Notes under the pieces: generated by a model
What the model saw: only the letters and a program-made list of their open reading frames with translations
The model's database searches: none
Told to the model about the DNA's origin: nothing
Position numbers and translations under genes: made by a program
NCBI GenBank assembly: GCA_032173965.1
Contig: CM063288.1
Coordinates: 19,875,501-19,939,500, forward strand
Length of the DNA: 64,000 bases
Direction: 5' to 3'
Source: Sitta carolinensis
Taxonomy: Eukaryota > Chordata > Aves > Passeriformes > Sittidae
Shown here: in pieces, positions 15,401 through 26,965 of the stretch
Numbering within the stretch: the first letter of the stretch is position 1
Layout: each line of letters opens with the position of its first letter

Positions 15401-16330
15401 CAGGACAAAAACAGTTCAAAAATATAACAAAGACTAAAAGAGTCTTTTCCTGAGGCAAAAGCAGATTGGGCTTTCTCTGAGCTAGCAATGTATTGTTTCG
15501 AGCATGGCTGGAAAGAGGCTAATGGTACTCAGTTTGTAGCTGTCCAGAAGATGGAGGAATGTGCCCTTCTGTGACTAATGAATGCACTTAGGAGGGCTGT
15601 CAGAGAGCTGGAGCTCTGTGGGCAGGAAAGAGGAGTATTGTGAATGTGTACAGCCCATGGGATCAGATCATCCTTGTGTCAGAGTCTGAGTGCAGTATTA
15701 TCAAATTTCCTCTGATAATATTTGTTTTATTCCTTCTTTCTGTAGAAAAGGACCTTCTGGGACCTTTGTGTTTCTTCCTCTTTCACCCTATTCACATGTC
15801 GCAGGTTAGCCCAGTAACAGCCCTTGGAGCACCAGACACTGTTTACAGACTGCCTGGTTTCAGAAGGCCCCACTCTGGACTCAGGGATGCTGAAGAAAAT
15901 GAGAGAGCTTCTGGCAGAGGCAGCTCTCCAGTAACTCTGCCTGGGTACAAAGGCGGATTCTGTTTCTTATGGCTTTTAGAACTGCTCCTGCTCTGACAAC
16001 CAAATCTATGGAGGCCAAAGCTATAAAATCAAATACTGTGGATGAAACCATCACAGGGATTTCTTTTATCCTTGATATCAAGAATTATATTTGGCATTTC
16101 TGCCTGGTCAAATCTGTCAGGCCAGGTGTAATTTCTCTTTTTAATGTACAGCGTGTTTGCAATAACTCTGTAAAGCCTACAGAAAAGGTCTGGACTTTTT
16201 TCCAAGAAGGACCTTTGTGCAGGTTCAATAAATGGGATCCTGTTCAGGGCAGGAGGATAAAGATTTTGATCTAATGTAAAAATATCAGCTGGCTAAAGTT
16301 AAATTTTGTGGCTTACAGAACTAGGAACAG
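3480..16330. other. AT-rich intergenic DNA between convergent GAD and NUP35
   Basis: No open frame here has a recognisable protein, and reading frames are short and scattered on both strands. No tRNA, LTR or clear repeat array was recognised. A small 20-bp-scale duplication is present at about 14,009-14,057 (CATAAAAGCT followed by TCCATTCAAG occurs twice). The region reads as ordinary avian intergenic sequence with old, unrecognisable repeats. Confidence 0.6.
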
Positions 16331-16334
16331 GAGT

Positions 16335-16575
16335 TTCCCAATATCCCATCTAAACCCACCCTCTGGCAGTGGTAAGCCATTGCCCCGTCACTCCAGGCTC
16401 TTGCCCAAAGTTCCTTTCCAGCTCTCTTGGAGCTCCTTTAGGCACTGGAAGGGGCTCTAAGGGCTCCTTGGAGCCTTCTCCAGGCTGAACATTCCCAGTT
16501 CTCCCAGCCTATCAGTGTAATGCTCCAGTTCTTGGACCACTTCCTGGACTCCCCTGAGGTCCTCTCCATCCATTC
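16335..16575 (-). mobile_element. CR1 LINE fragment
   Basis: Reverse-complement CR1 sequence: 'CATCTAAACCCACCCTCT', followed by 'CCTTCTCCAGGCTGAACA' and 'TCTCCCAGCCTATC', matches the familiar CR1 body upstream of the 3' end. It is diverged and lacks the 3' tail, so it is an internal fragment. Confidence 0.7.
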
Positions 16576-17376
16576 CAAAGCCACCACAGCTGGCACAGAC
16601 AGAAGCTGCCCTTGAGAAGAATCTGCCTTAAGGGAAGAGCTCACACAAACCTTCTGCTGTTGGAAACACGGAGCTGGGGAAAAGCAGCCTGATCTCCCAG
16701 CACTGCTGGAATACTTTTTAGCCAAGGAAGTAGTTTTGTTTCACTGGAGACAGCAGCTCTCCCTTTGCCTTTAAACACAACTAAAGGCACAGTCATTGAT
16801 TAGAGGCTGAATAAAACAATGTATTGCAGTACTGCCCACCTCTCCCTCAGGGAACTGACAGGCCATTGAGTTCAGACAACTCTTCTTAATGAGATAGAAT
16901 TCATGAAAATGGGGAAAAAACCCTCCCCTATCTTCAGAAGTCTTGGAAAGTTCACTTCCAAACCCAGAACCAACCAGGCCACCTCTCATATGGGAAAGTT
17001 TGATTTAAAAAATGAAACTATCAAAATCAATTGCCAGTCAGTCAATACACTGGTGAAATTTTCTTGAATGCCTCTTGAAATGAAAGAAGCTAAGGTCACT
17101 GCATTTTTCACTTCAGTTATTTTTTCAAGTAAAAATTTTATAGCTGAGAATGCTACAGTTGGCTATCTGCTAAGTGCACAATGGTATAAAATATCCTTAT
17201 AGTTTGAATCCTGGTTGGTACTACTTTGGTAAAAATCAGCAGCACCTGCTCTGCTGATAATACTTCAATAAACCTAGGCAACAACATTTTTAACAGTTAA
17301 GAGTACTGCTAATAGTTTTTCCTAACAGAACTCATACTTGTTTAAAAAAAACAAAAACTAAGAAAAGAAACTCAAC

Positions 17377-17718
17377 TTTATTAATAAAACAAAGAGTCAA
17401 AAGGTTGCTACAACATTTAGAATAGCATGTCAGAGGTAATTGTAAACCAATGAATCCTAATTAAAAAAATTTCACACATATTAATAACAGGCCCTGTCCC
17501 TGGTAGATAGCTCTGCATAGTGTTCTTTCTGCAAATTGCCAATCACCTTTCTAGAGGGGGAAAAAATGAAAAGCATCAGTAAATTTAGCTGCCATTTTAA
17601 GTATTTCCAACTTAGTGTGAGGTAATGCACAGAAAGCAATTGCAGAGGAAAAAATCAGTGCTGACATTTTTTTACAATCATGCCATCAGAGCACAAATAG
17701 GGATAAAGCACTTTTATT
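17377..17718 (-). terminator. Candidate NUP35 polyadenylation signals
   Basis: AATAAA on the - strand at 17713-17718 (about 200 nt after the stop codon) and at 17377-17382 (about 535 nt after it). Position only; cleavage sites are not shown. Confidence 0.4.
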
Positions 17719-20323
17719 TACACTTACTCAGTTTGTAAAATTGTGTGTATACTGCCATCATTTAAAGTGCAACTACATGTCTTCTGATTAAACTGAAGGC
17801 ATAACAGGTGCTATGCAAGATAGAATACTGCCACCAGTAGTTATACAACTAACCACAAATGCCAGTAGTATAGTTCAAATCCTGACCAGTTCAGTGTGTT
17901 ATTTCCTCTTGTATATTACCAGCCAAAAACATATTCCATTGCTTTAGATACAATACTTTCATCTTTCCTAGGAGTCTGTCTGTCAGTAACCACCTAGAAG
18001 GCAGGGAGAAAAACAAAAAGAGAAAATACAGAGAATCAGTCAACATGTAGTTAACAGCTTTTACACTAACCATTTATTTCCTCTTTTCTTAAGCTCTATT
18101 ATATTTTGACAAAATGTTTTTGAAATATTTTCAAAACAAGCCCTTAATCCCTGGAAAAGTGACAAGTCATTAATTTAGTATTTTTTATTATTATTTTGGA
18201 GGCTGAGCTTGTACTTCAACCACATCGTTTAAGAACTGACAGCAAAAGATAAAAGCTAAGGTCACATTGAAGTTAATGTCTGTACAGCCTCACAGAGCTA
18301 AGGGGAGACAAGACAAAAACACTTTTCTGTTTCCCTCAAAATACCTGATAGTCACGAGTGGAAGCCTTATATGCTGCTGCAAGAGGTCTCATTGTAGAAA
18401 TCCTTGCAGTATTATTTGCAGCTTGTACTGGTGTGCCAGCAGATTTTGTAGGTGGAGTGAAAATCGAAGACACTGAGGACGTAGAGCTTCTTTCCAAGTT
18501 TTCCATCACACTCTTAAATAGAGGGTTAATATAATGTAAACAAATACTGAAAAGCAGTATTCCAACCTTTATAATTTAAAATTATCTACTATTTACATTT
18601 CTTTGATAAAACCCATTTGGATCCCAAAAGATAAAAGGCGTTTCAGTACAGAACATACAGGTACACACGACCACCAAGCATTTTCCTCACTGCAATCATT
18701 GACATGTTGAATTCTGCCATTGAAAAGTAGTGGAAGGCTGGAATCTGTTCACTGTCTGTCCTAAATGTCAACCAAGTTTGAAACAATATAGAGAAAATGC
18801 ATTGTATGACTTGCAATAAGCTTCAAGGCTCCATTACGTAAGCTTATGTTTAGAAAGGAATGCATGTAGAATGGAAAAGGCAGCAAGTGACTTGATGGGA
18901 ACTGCAAGTTCCACAGCAAACCAGAGAAAATAAAATGGTAACTAACAACCAGCCTGGGGAGATATGATTTGGTGCATTGAGACTCATTGGAGCTTAGGTC
19001 TCAACCAGCCTAAAGACAGCAGAAATTCAGCAGCACATCTGGTAGAAGAGTGCTTTCCAAAACAAACAACAGGATGGGTGTACACTGTGGGAGGCAGCTG
19101 ACTTGCTGCTTAGCACAAGGGGAACCCATGCAACTAACTAATACTTTTAAATCAGAAGTTTTCAACTGCAGGAAGGTCTTACCAAAACAAATCCTCCAAT
19201 GGATTAGTCTCCTGAAATCTTTTGCCTCCAAAAATCCAAATGAATGACTATGGGTCTATTTATTGGTCTATGAAAGTGAATACTATCCACTAAAGACATA
19301 ATGAGACTTCAAAAAGCAATGAAGATCAGATGCCTGGCAATTATACGTCTCGGATCATTACTTCTAGAGCTTCAGCTTATAGGCAATTCATTCATCAATA
19401 CAAACTGGATACCAAAATAGTAAAAAGGCATGGATGGACCAGCAGCAGAAGTCCACAGAGAAAGGGGCCACAAAGTACTTATTTCTGAATTTTGTTGAAT
19501 ATAAGACATGTTTAAGACTGCTAAAACTACAGTAATTCTAAGTTCAATTTTGAGGGCTGCCTCTCAGAATGGTTTACATTGGAGAGCTTACATTACTCTT
19601 TAGTATCATGTATCCTTAAAGGAGACAAAAAAAAAAAATAAAATATGTGCATTGCAGAAGAATGATTGGTATTTGCTCAAGCTAATGTACAACAGCCAGT
19701 GCAAAGCACTGTAAGAATTAAAGGTCAGGATATTGCAAATACTTAGACACTAATAGCTCATGTTAATACTGAGAATACAAGACAGCCATTTCTGCCCCCA
19801 ACTACTACTTACAAGAGAGTCACATGTTTTTCTAGGGACAGGTGGGAGAACAGGATTGGGATTTTCTTGCTAACAAATTTTCAGGCCAAAGTACTAAGAT
19901 AAATTCCAGAGCCAGAAGCACATAGTTACATGAAAAATAGAGAGGTACAATTAGGAGCAGCAACAGTCTTAATCTGCCATAAGGTATCTATTGCAGGCCC
20001 TAAAGGCCACAAATTCCAGCCAGGAAACTTGATCTCAATTGTCTCTTACGTTCAATTCCTTATCTTGTACAGCAATGTAATTGTGTGTATTGTAACTTCC
20101 AAGGGGAATAGATATTGCCCAGAATGATCCTCCTCAGCAGGAAATGTTGACAAATACTTAAGAAAAATCTTATGTAAATGTGTAACAGGCTATATCTATA
20201 TAGATGAACTACCTACAATTTCCAATGCCAAAAGAAAAAAAAACTAAAGCGATAAGGGAAAATAAAAATGGAAGACCAAAAGCAGAGTGCCTTATATTTA
20301 ACTAAAAGCAACTCTTAACTTAC

Positions 20324-20451
20324 TTTATCTATACAGGGCTTGTCACCAATCATGATAGATTCACCAAAAATTCTTCCATCTTGCTCAAGGCTTTCTGGGC
20401 TTGAAGCTTAGTTTGCTATCGAATATGCATCCAGTTTCCTGTGTTGGACAT
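20324..20451 (-). pseudogene. NUP35: NUP35 exon 7 with nonsense codon and 1-nt deletion
   Basis: Reads MSNTGNWMHIR, then TAG at 20416-20418 where the family has tyrosine, then [13 protein letters not shown] missing G near 20,380 then shifts the frame away from [12 protein letters not shown]. The exon is 128 bp; 129 bp (43 codons) is expected. The donor GTAAGT is intact. The valine before KP in the family is aspartate here. Confidence 0.85.
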
Positions 20452-20542
20452 CTGAATGAGATTAAGTGAAAATTGTGAAATGTGGTTTTTTAAATGCTTA
20501 ATTCACAATGTTTTCTGACATAAGTGCCAAACTAAGACATAC

Positions 20543-20611
20543 CACATGCTTTAATATGTTTCCAAACTGGGCAAACTGTAGTAGATATAGGAAGCTAATG
20601 CTTGAGGGAAT
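20543..20611 (-). pseudogene. NUP35: NUP35 exon 6 with 1-nt deletion (RRM helix 1)
   Basis: The exon starts FPQALASYI, corresponding to FPQASASYILLQFAQ in the family. A base is missing at about 20,585, after the SY codons, so the frame shifts to YYSLPSLETY and stops at 20551-20553. In the shifted frame the expected LLQFAQFGNILKHV is still readable. The exon is 69 bp instead of the 70 needed to join phase 2 of exon 5 to phase 0 of exon 7. Acceptor TTTCAG and donor GTATGT are intact. Confidence 0.85.
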
Positions 20612-22755
20612 CTGAAACACAGAAAAAAAAAAAAAAAAATTAGGAATAGTTTAAGAATTCAGGTGTTAAGATACAACCTTATGAAGCATGTACAGAAATC
20701 CAGAAGAGATCACTATAATGACATCAGAAGCAGTGACTTGAGAAATACCACCTTCTAGGCACTTTACCCCACACCCCAACAGCAGAATGGTGCCTTTCTA
20801 ACAAGAAAAGATAATGTGTAGCTTAAGATGCCTCACTGAAATGTATGTGTTTGCTTGCTTTAACTGCAGCTGTATTTCCTGCAGCACATACCAGTGCCAG
20901 ACAACATCAATGCCCAAGTATTTTTCTCGTATGCTGTAAAGACTTCACCCAGGTTTTTCTGATACTTTGGAAATCAACTTACCCAAAGACAGTTACCCGT
21001 GTGTCATCAAGCTGATCTTCTGAAGTAAGGGAATCACCCTGAGTATAAAAACGATCTAGCTGAGCAGGAGACAGAATAGCCTTCTTAGGCTGTCCAATAC
21101 TTGCAGGACTGAACACGCTCAAAGCTGTTAAATTGAAACAATATTGTTGAACAAATTTCTTTGGCAAGACAGAGGTTTATAATAAAAGAACAAATTCAGT
21201 GTCAAGCATTTCACTTGTATATGGGAGAGTTTGATGGGGATTTACTCACAGACAAAATAAGTCAATCATAACATCACATCTGCAAACACACTAATAGGTT
21301 TTATGACTAGCAATCTAGTGTTCTCTTTGACTTCAAACCACCAACAGCTTAACACAGTTGCCAAATAGGAACAGGCCAACAGAATAAAGATTGGCAAGAA
21401 GTCACCAGTCCATACACAAGATATCAAACTTTGTGATGATGGGAGGCAATCCATCAATTTCAGCTTCTTCATTCAATTACAACCATCTCTGTGCTCAGTT
21501 CAACACCACAGCTGGAACAAGGAACAACAAAAGTTGCTTGAAACTCAGTCAGTCTCAGAACAAATAATTATTTCCTACTCATACCCATACATATTTTGAA
21601 AAGATAACAAATACACAACCTCTTCAAATTAGCAAGGAACTGATGTAGCTTGGACAGTGATGATTCTTCTGTATTAAAGAAAGCAATAAGAAAAGAGAAT
21701 AGAAATTTTGACAAGACATCTACCTGCTTCTGGAGTTGATGGCAGAATTCCAACAGATGGGCTCTGTGTTAAAGTAAAGCAGGCCTGCACTAAAATACAG
21801 AAAGTAACAAGTCATTCTCATAGGTATACTGCTCAGATCAAGAGAGACAGTTTTCAAGTTCAGGTAATAATATTAACTGTTTGCCTTAAGTTATTCCTAA
21901 CTTTTAAGAGTAAGAACAGCTATTGGCATGTATATTTAATAAAAGATTACCAAGAGGTATTAATGAAAAGTTGTTTGACAATGTATTTTGACATATGCTT
22001 TGTGAAACAAAGTAGGTTTAAGTATCAATACTCGGAAACCCTTTAGTTTACCTTCTCAAAATAGTCCTGTCACTATTGCTACATTGTAATAATTCACACA
22101 GTCACCTGTCCCAAGTTTATCAGCATTTTCACTGCCTAAAGGGTTCAGAAAGCATGGAAACATAACCTTCACTTGTATGGAGACTATTACTAGACTTAAT
22201 TTCCTGCCCAGCTGTTTAGTGCTTAGAAGGAAAGTATACTCTGAGTTTTAGATGGTAGTTGTTGTTTTCTTTTTACTACAGGATTTCAACACCCAAACCA
22301 ATTTTAATCTGTTTTCAGCCTGAATCATAGCATTTCTTAGATACAAGATCGAACAGCCTGGAGTACCTGTAGACCTTGCAACATATGTTCTGATAGCTGC
22401 TCAACATTTTTTGAACTTTAATATCCAGTCCTTTAAGACACTATAGGATTCTGTCCTCCACAGAGAACCTCAGCTTTCAGAATAAACATTGCAGAAGGCA
22501 ACACTCAATAGAAACCCTGCTCATTCAGTGAAAAGTGTTCTCCTTGCATCAAAAGAGTTCAGTGAAAAAGGACCTAGAAATGCTTGATTGGTCAGTTAAA
22601 TAGCAGAGCTTATTATGAAATCTACCTTGTAGAACTTTGAGTATTCCTCTTTCAAAATTAACCCCAACTGTCTGCCCAAACTTCGATTGGGCATTTTTCT
22701 CAGAAAAAAAATTCCTTCTGTTTCCCTAAGTGCCTCTCTTGCCTTCTAAAAGATA

Positions 22756-23085
22756 ATCACAGAAACATGGAATTACTAAGGTTGGAAAAGCTCTCTAAGA
22801 TCAAGTCCAACCATTAACCTAACACTGCCATGCTGACCACTAAACTGTGTCCCCAAGTGCCACTTCCACACATTTTTGAACACTTGCAAGGACAGCAATT
22901 CTGACACTTCCCTGGGTGCCCTCTTCCAATGCCTGACCACCCTTTCAGTGAAGAAATTTTTCCTGATGTCCAATCTATTCTTCTTCTGGTGCAACCTGAG
23001 GCTATTTTCTCTTGTCCTATTACTTGTTACCTGGGAGAAGAGACCAGCCTCCACCTTGCTACACCCTCCTTTCAAGTTGGGAAAG
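22756..23085 (-). mobile_element. CR1 LINE 3' fragment in NUP35 intron 3
   Basis: The + strand shows the reverse complement of a CR1 3' end: 'GGTTGGAAAAGCTCTCTAAG', 'AAGTCCAACC', then 'CAGTGAAGAAATTTTTCCTG' and 'CTCTTGTCCTATTACTTGTT'. About 330 bp, moderately diverged. Confidence 0.85.
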
Positions 23086-24639
23086 GGTCCTTCTGGAAAT
23101 CAGCAGCCCAATAAGAAAGTGAAAAGCTGACAAACAAAGCTGAATTTGTATGTACAAAAGCATAACTGAGGCATGAGTTGCATTTTTAATTTCCTACTGT
23201 ATTGAAAATTGGCAATAATAGGAATCTGCTTCATGACCAAAGCTCTCGTTTAGTCTAAACAGGAATGGGTACACAACCCACACTAAGCAACAGCATGATC
23301 TGAAGGGTCACCAGTCATTTTGCTTTTGCAGTTTACACAACTAAGTTTGAGAATTCACTGAGGCAGTAAGCTACCTCACATCTTCTGCTAAGAACAGGCC
23401 AGTATCGAAGACACTTACTGGTCTTCTTGAGGATAGAGGTGTTGATCCAAGCCCAGGACTAGAAAACTCATCATAAATGTTTCTGACTGGTGGAGCACCA
23501 CTTTTATCTTTATGTGAAGGGACGATTGGTTGTGGGGGAGACCCTCCTGCAATTCAAAGGAGCAAAAGAAGAGCACGAGAAAACTTATAATTTTCCTTCG
23601 GTGCTATTGTTCCTGGAAGTTCAATAATAAATGCAGCCATACTCTCATGCTGATTGTTGTTGGGACTGTTGATTGTTTCACTGGAGGTTTGCAAAGCCAA
23701 ACTGCTCAGGTTTGAATGTTCTAGTTAGGAGCATCACGTGTGTCTCAAACAGCATCCTACAGAAGTACCATTTAGAACTTTCAGACCTCTTATTAACCCA
23801 TTATATTCACTGTTTACATGTTCTTTCTCTGAAAGTTCTGAGCATGGCTGTATCTCCCAATTTTAAGACAGGCCAGAAATCTATTTCACTTGTTTCAGAG
23901 ACTAACTTGCCTATAGCATAGATGCAAAAGCAAGATTTTTAAAAATTGAGATATCCTACGTGTTAAAGAACCATACCAAAATGAACAGAGACACTGCACA
24001 TTACTGTCACATTCCCACTGTCCAAATTCCTTGGCTTCCCATCTAATTTCATATTAAATAAAAATGTAAGCTCTTGAGAGCAGGGACTAGCTTGCACATA
24101 GACAGGAATGAAGTTAAACCAGCTGCCCTCACATACTGCAAACTTTGGGACTTCCAGTACAACAGAGAATTAAACTTCTTGAAAGAACTTGATGTATCTT
24201 AACATTTCGTGTGGATTTACCCCAGGGAAACGAAAAAGTAGTTTGCATCAAGTTTTCATTTGCAAAACATTTGGAAACCAAGCTTTTCCAAAGTACTCTT
24301 CAATCCTAAATTCTGAGCTTCAAGACTCCACTCTGAACTGTTTAACACATGCAAGAACTGCTACCGTTACATGGAATAATGTGCATTATGTAAAGCACTC
24401 TCCCATGAAGGTTTTCAGTTTAAGTGATGTACTTGATCACTCCCTTTGGGAAATCTCTGTTAATATCGTACTGGCTCTCCTCTTCCTAAAATTGATACTC
24501 TGAGGATGCAATAAACCCTTTGAAAAACAATTTGATGACATTCACATTATTATTTTCAATTTCATAAATATTTTTGTAAGAGGTTTGTTCCCAGATGTAT
24601 AAGGGCAGGCAGACAAGAGCAAGAAGCAGAAGAACAACA

Positions 24640-24715
24640 AACATTCAATTATGGAACATTTTGATTTGGAAGGGACCCAGAAAGACCAATCTGGCCTGAC
24701 ATTCAAAGAAGAGAA
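24640..24715 (-). mobile_element. Old CR1 3' end remnant in NUP35 intron 2
   Basis: A short degenerate piece with 'TTGGAAGGGACCCAGAAAGA' and 'CAATCTGGCCTGACATTC' resembles the CR1 3' tail in reverse orientation. Too short to classify further. Confidence 0.45.
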
Positions 24716-25754
24716 TATTTTATTAAGAGAAATTCTTGCAGTACTTTAATCCTCAATTTCTCCTTCAAAATGCCTAGCACATTAACACCATCAGATATTA
24801 AATTATGCCAACTGATTTAGTACAAAAGCCAAGATCAACCATGACATATCAACTGCTCACTCATTTTTCTCAGAGAAGAAAAAAGACATACAGTACTAAC
24901 ATGGGTAAGGACTTCTGGTCTGATTAATTGGGTGGTTGAAGAGAAATGAGCATCTACAGCTAGGAAAAGTCACTACTCCAGTCCAATGACAGCACACATC
25001 AAGATGTCAGCTACAACCACTAGATATTCATTAAGAAGTGCATTTTCAGTTTTTCTCCACCCAGTTTTTATAAGTTTGATAATCTGTAAGTGACCTTTTA
25101 GAACTCAAAAGAAACAGAAAAATTTCTGCAAAGAAATCAGCAGTCTGAACAACCTGCATTTAGTTTGCCAGCAGATATTTCTGTTTTCAACATTGATATA
25201 TGTGTAATTGATTTGTATAGGGTCATATAAATTGATTCTGTATTAGGAGAGGTTCATGTTACCTGCCCTGTAAAACAAACTTTTCCTGATACCAGAACTG
25301 CCAAATTTAAAACATTTATTATAACTGAATACAAAGAGTTCACCACTTAATCAGTGGAGTTTGCTTATAGAAAGATATAAAACTATAAGGATTCAAGTCT
25401 GCACCAGTTGTGTAGAATAATGAGACAAACCATTTTTTTTTCTTTCAGAACAATTTTCCACCATTTAACAAAATCTGACCTGCAAGTAGTGGAGACCTTG
25501 TTTCCATGACACCAACTGAAGGGCCGTATAAAGCACGTGGCTGTGGAGTCACTGGTGCAGGCAAGTCACCCATCAAAAACCCCGGGAGAAATTGAGCACT
25601 AGTTCCTTGTTTTGGAGATGTTGGGGAGCCAAGAGTCATTGGTTCAGCTCCTAAAAATGAAATTTTAAAATATGAAAAAGACAATTATGCTAACTTTTCC
25701 CATTTTGGGCTCTCTTAAAGAAACATAACACAAGATACAGTAAGCGATTAAGGT

Positions 25755-26070
25755 CACAGAATCCCAGAATCGTTAGGGTTGGAAGGGACCTCTGAAGATC
25801 ATCTAGTCCAAACCCTCTGCCAAGGCAGGGTCACCCAGAGCAGGTACGCAGAAACACAGAAGGGTTTGGAACGTCTCCAGAAAGGGAGACTCCACAACCT
25901 CCCTGGGCAGCCTGCTCCACCGCTCGGCCACCCTCAGTGTACAGAAGTTCTTCCTCATGCTGAGACAGAACTTCTTGTGTTTTGGTTTGTGGCCATTACT
26001 CCTTGCCCTGTCACTGGACACCACCACAAAGAGCGTGGCACCCTCCTCTTGGCACCCGCCTTTGAGATAT
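25755..26070 (-). mobile_element. CR1 LINE 3' fragment in NUP35 intron 1
   Basis: Reverse-complement CR1 3' end with little divergence: 'GTTGGAAGGGACCTCTGAAG', 'ATCATCTAGTCCAAACCC', 'CTCCACAACCTCCCTGGGCA', 'CAGAAGTTCTTCCTCATG'. It lies between the CpG-rich exon 1 region and exon 2. Confidence 0.9.
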
Positions 26071-26129
26071 TTACACGTACTGATGACACCAAAGGCGGTT
26101 GTACCGATAAGCCGAGTTTACCACAACCT

Positions 26130-26900
26130 TGCATTTTCCGCAACTACAAGCGGCGGCCGCTCGATTTAAGCCCGCTCCCCTTCCGCTTCACCCCAGCGCG
26201 AGCCGCCCCTTCCCGGCGCCGGCTCCCACCGCCCGTTCCCCTCGGCAGCATCCACGCTCCCCGCCGAGCGCAGGGCGGCGGCCCCGCTCCCCTCACAGGG
26301 GCGCAGGCAGCGCCGGGGACCCGCCGGGCACGGAGCGCCCTGAGCGGCGCCCGCAGAGCCGAAGCGCGGCGAGGCCGGGGGCACCGGCGGGGCTGGCGGC
26401 AGCCGCGGGCCCGGCTCACCGGCGGGGCTGGCGGCAGCCGCGGGCCCGGCTCACCGGCGGGGCTGGCGGCACCCGCGGGCGGCAGCTCCACGACGAAGGC
26501 GGCCGTGTCGGCCCGGATGTCAGGAAAGAGGCGGGGGCGGCGGCTCCGCCCGGCGCTTTCAAGCGGGCCGGAGCTTCCTGCCGCCGTCACTTCTGACTCA
26601 CGGCGGGACATGCTGTGAGGAGCGCCGGGGTCAGGGCAGGACGGGGCCCGGGCCCGGCCTGCCGTCTCAGGGCTCCGCGGCAAACGGTCCGTCCGAGAAG
26701 GGGCAGGTCGGGAACAGCCCTGAAGGAGCCGCGGTTACCTTTACGGGTGCTTGCCCTGGGTGGCTTCCACGGACTGGGAATTCAGAGCTTCTTTCCCTGC
26801 CCAGGGAAAGGAAGGGCTGTCAGTGAGTGGCCAGGCTGCCCGCGCCGCAGCCCCCCGCGCCCCCCGGGACAAGGCAGCGGGCTGTTCCCCCACGGGCACG
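26130..26900 (-). promoter_or_regulatory. NUP35: CpG-rich promoter region and 5' end of NUP35
   Basis: Very GC- and CpG-dense compared with the AT-rich DNA on either side, as expected for a housekeeping-type promoter. It contains exon 1. An in-frame ATG at 26611-26609 starts 35 codons before the ACG that replaces the usual start. A consensus-like donor (GTGAGT) follows that ATG by seven bases, so the upstream ATG may be partly in a spliced 5' leader. The island has not visibly eroded although the gene body is broken. Activity is inferred from composition only. Confidence 0.6.
26383..26480 (-). repeat. 35-bp tandem repeat, three copies, spanning the NUP35 exon-1 splice donor
   Basis: The unit begins ACCGGCGGGGCTGGCGGC on the + strand at 26383, 26418 and 26453 (exact 35-bp spacing); the third copy is partial and its middle differs by one base. 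Read on the - strand, each unit carries a GCCGGTG donor-like sequence. The exon-proximal donor (after 26455) and the next one (after 26420) are both GTGAGC; the last is GTGCCC. The 35-bp period is not a multiple of three. Confidence 0.9.
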
Positions 26901-26965
26901 GGGGATAACGGCCACGAACAGCGATCAGTTGTAGCGGGCTTGCATAATGTCCGCATTAACGTTTA

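Larger units (their letters stand above)
17916..26611 (-). pseudogene. NUP35: NUP35 (nucleoporin Nup35/Nup53), nine-exon unprocessed copy with several inactivating changes
   Basis: Nup35 is a nuclear-pore scaffold linker with an RRM-like (Nup35-type) dimerisation domain and a C-terminal membrane-binding tail. Exons on the - strand: 1 26455-26506 (or from the in-frame ATG at 26611), 2 25480-25650, 3 23419-23546, 4 21724-21784, 5 20983-21124, 6 20543-20611, 7 20324-20451, 8 18345-18512, 9 17916-17993. Recognisable segments: MTLGSPTSP and [16 protein letters not shown] (exon 2), [20 protein letters not shown] (exon 3), [20 protein letters not shown] (exon 5), [14 protein letters not shown] (exon 8), KDESIVSKAMEYVFGW stop (exon 9). 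Lesions: the usual ATG is ACG (26504-26506); exon 6 is 69 nt where 70 are expected, so translation stops at TAA 20551-20553; exon 7 carries TAG at 20416-20418 and a second 1-nt deletion near 20380; WVTVFG is RVTVFG. All splice sites are retained, so inactivation seems recent. Assembly error could explain the indels but hardly all the changes. Confidence 0.85.

Noticed and set aside
20622..20640. Poly-A run in NUP35 intron 5 as a sign of a processed retrocopy
   Set aside because: The run is within an intron next to exon 6; all introns are present, so the NUP35 copy is not processed.
25779..26070. Apparent coding start around 25,779 (+)
   Set aside because: The sequence is a CR1 3' fragment; the encoded words are standard translations of reverse-complement CR1.
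26144..26683. 179-codon - strand frame and a 279-codon + strand frame over the NUP35 CpG region
   Set aside because: Only 52 codons of the - frame are NUP35 exon 1; the rest is intron and repeat. The + frame begins in a CR1 element and is Arg/Pro/Ala-rich because of CpG content.
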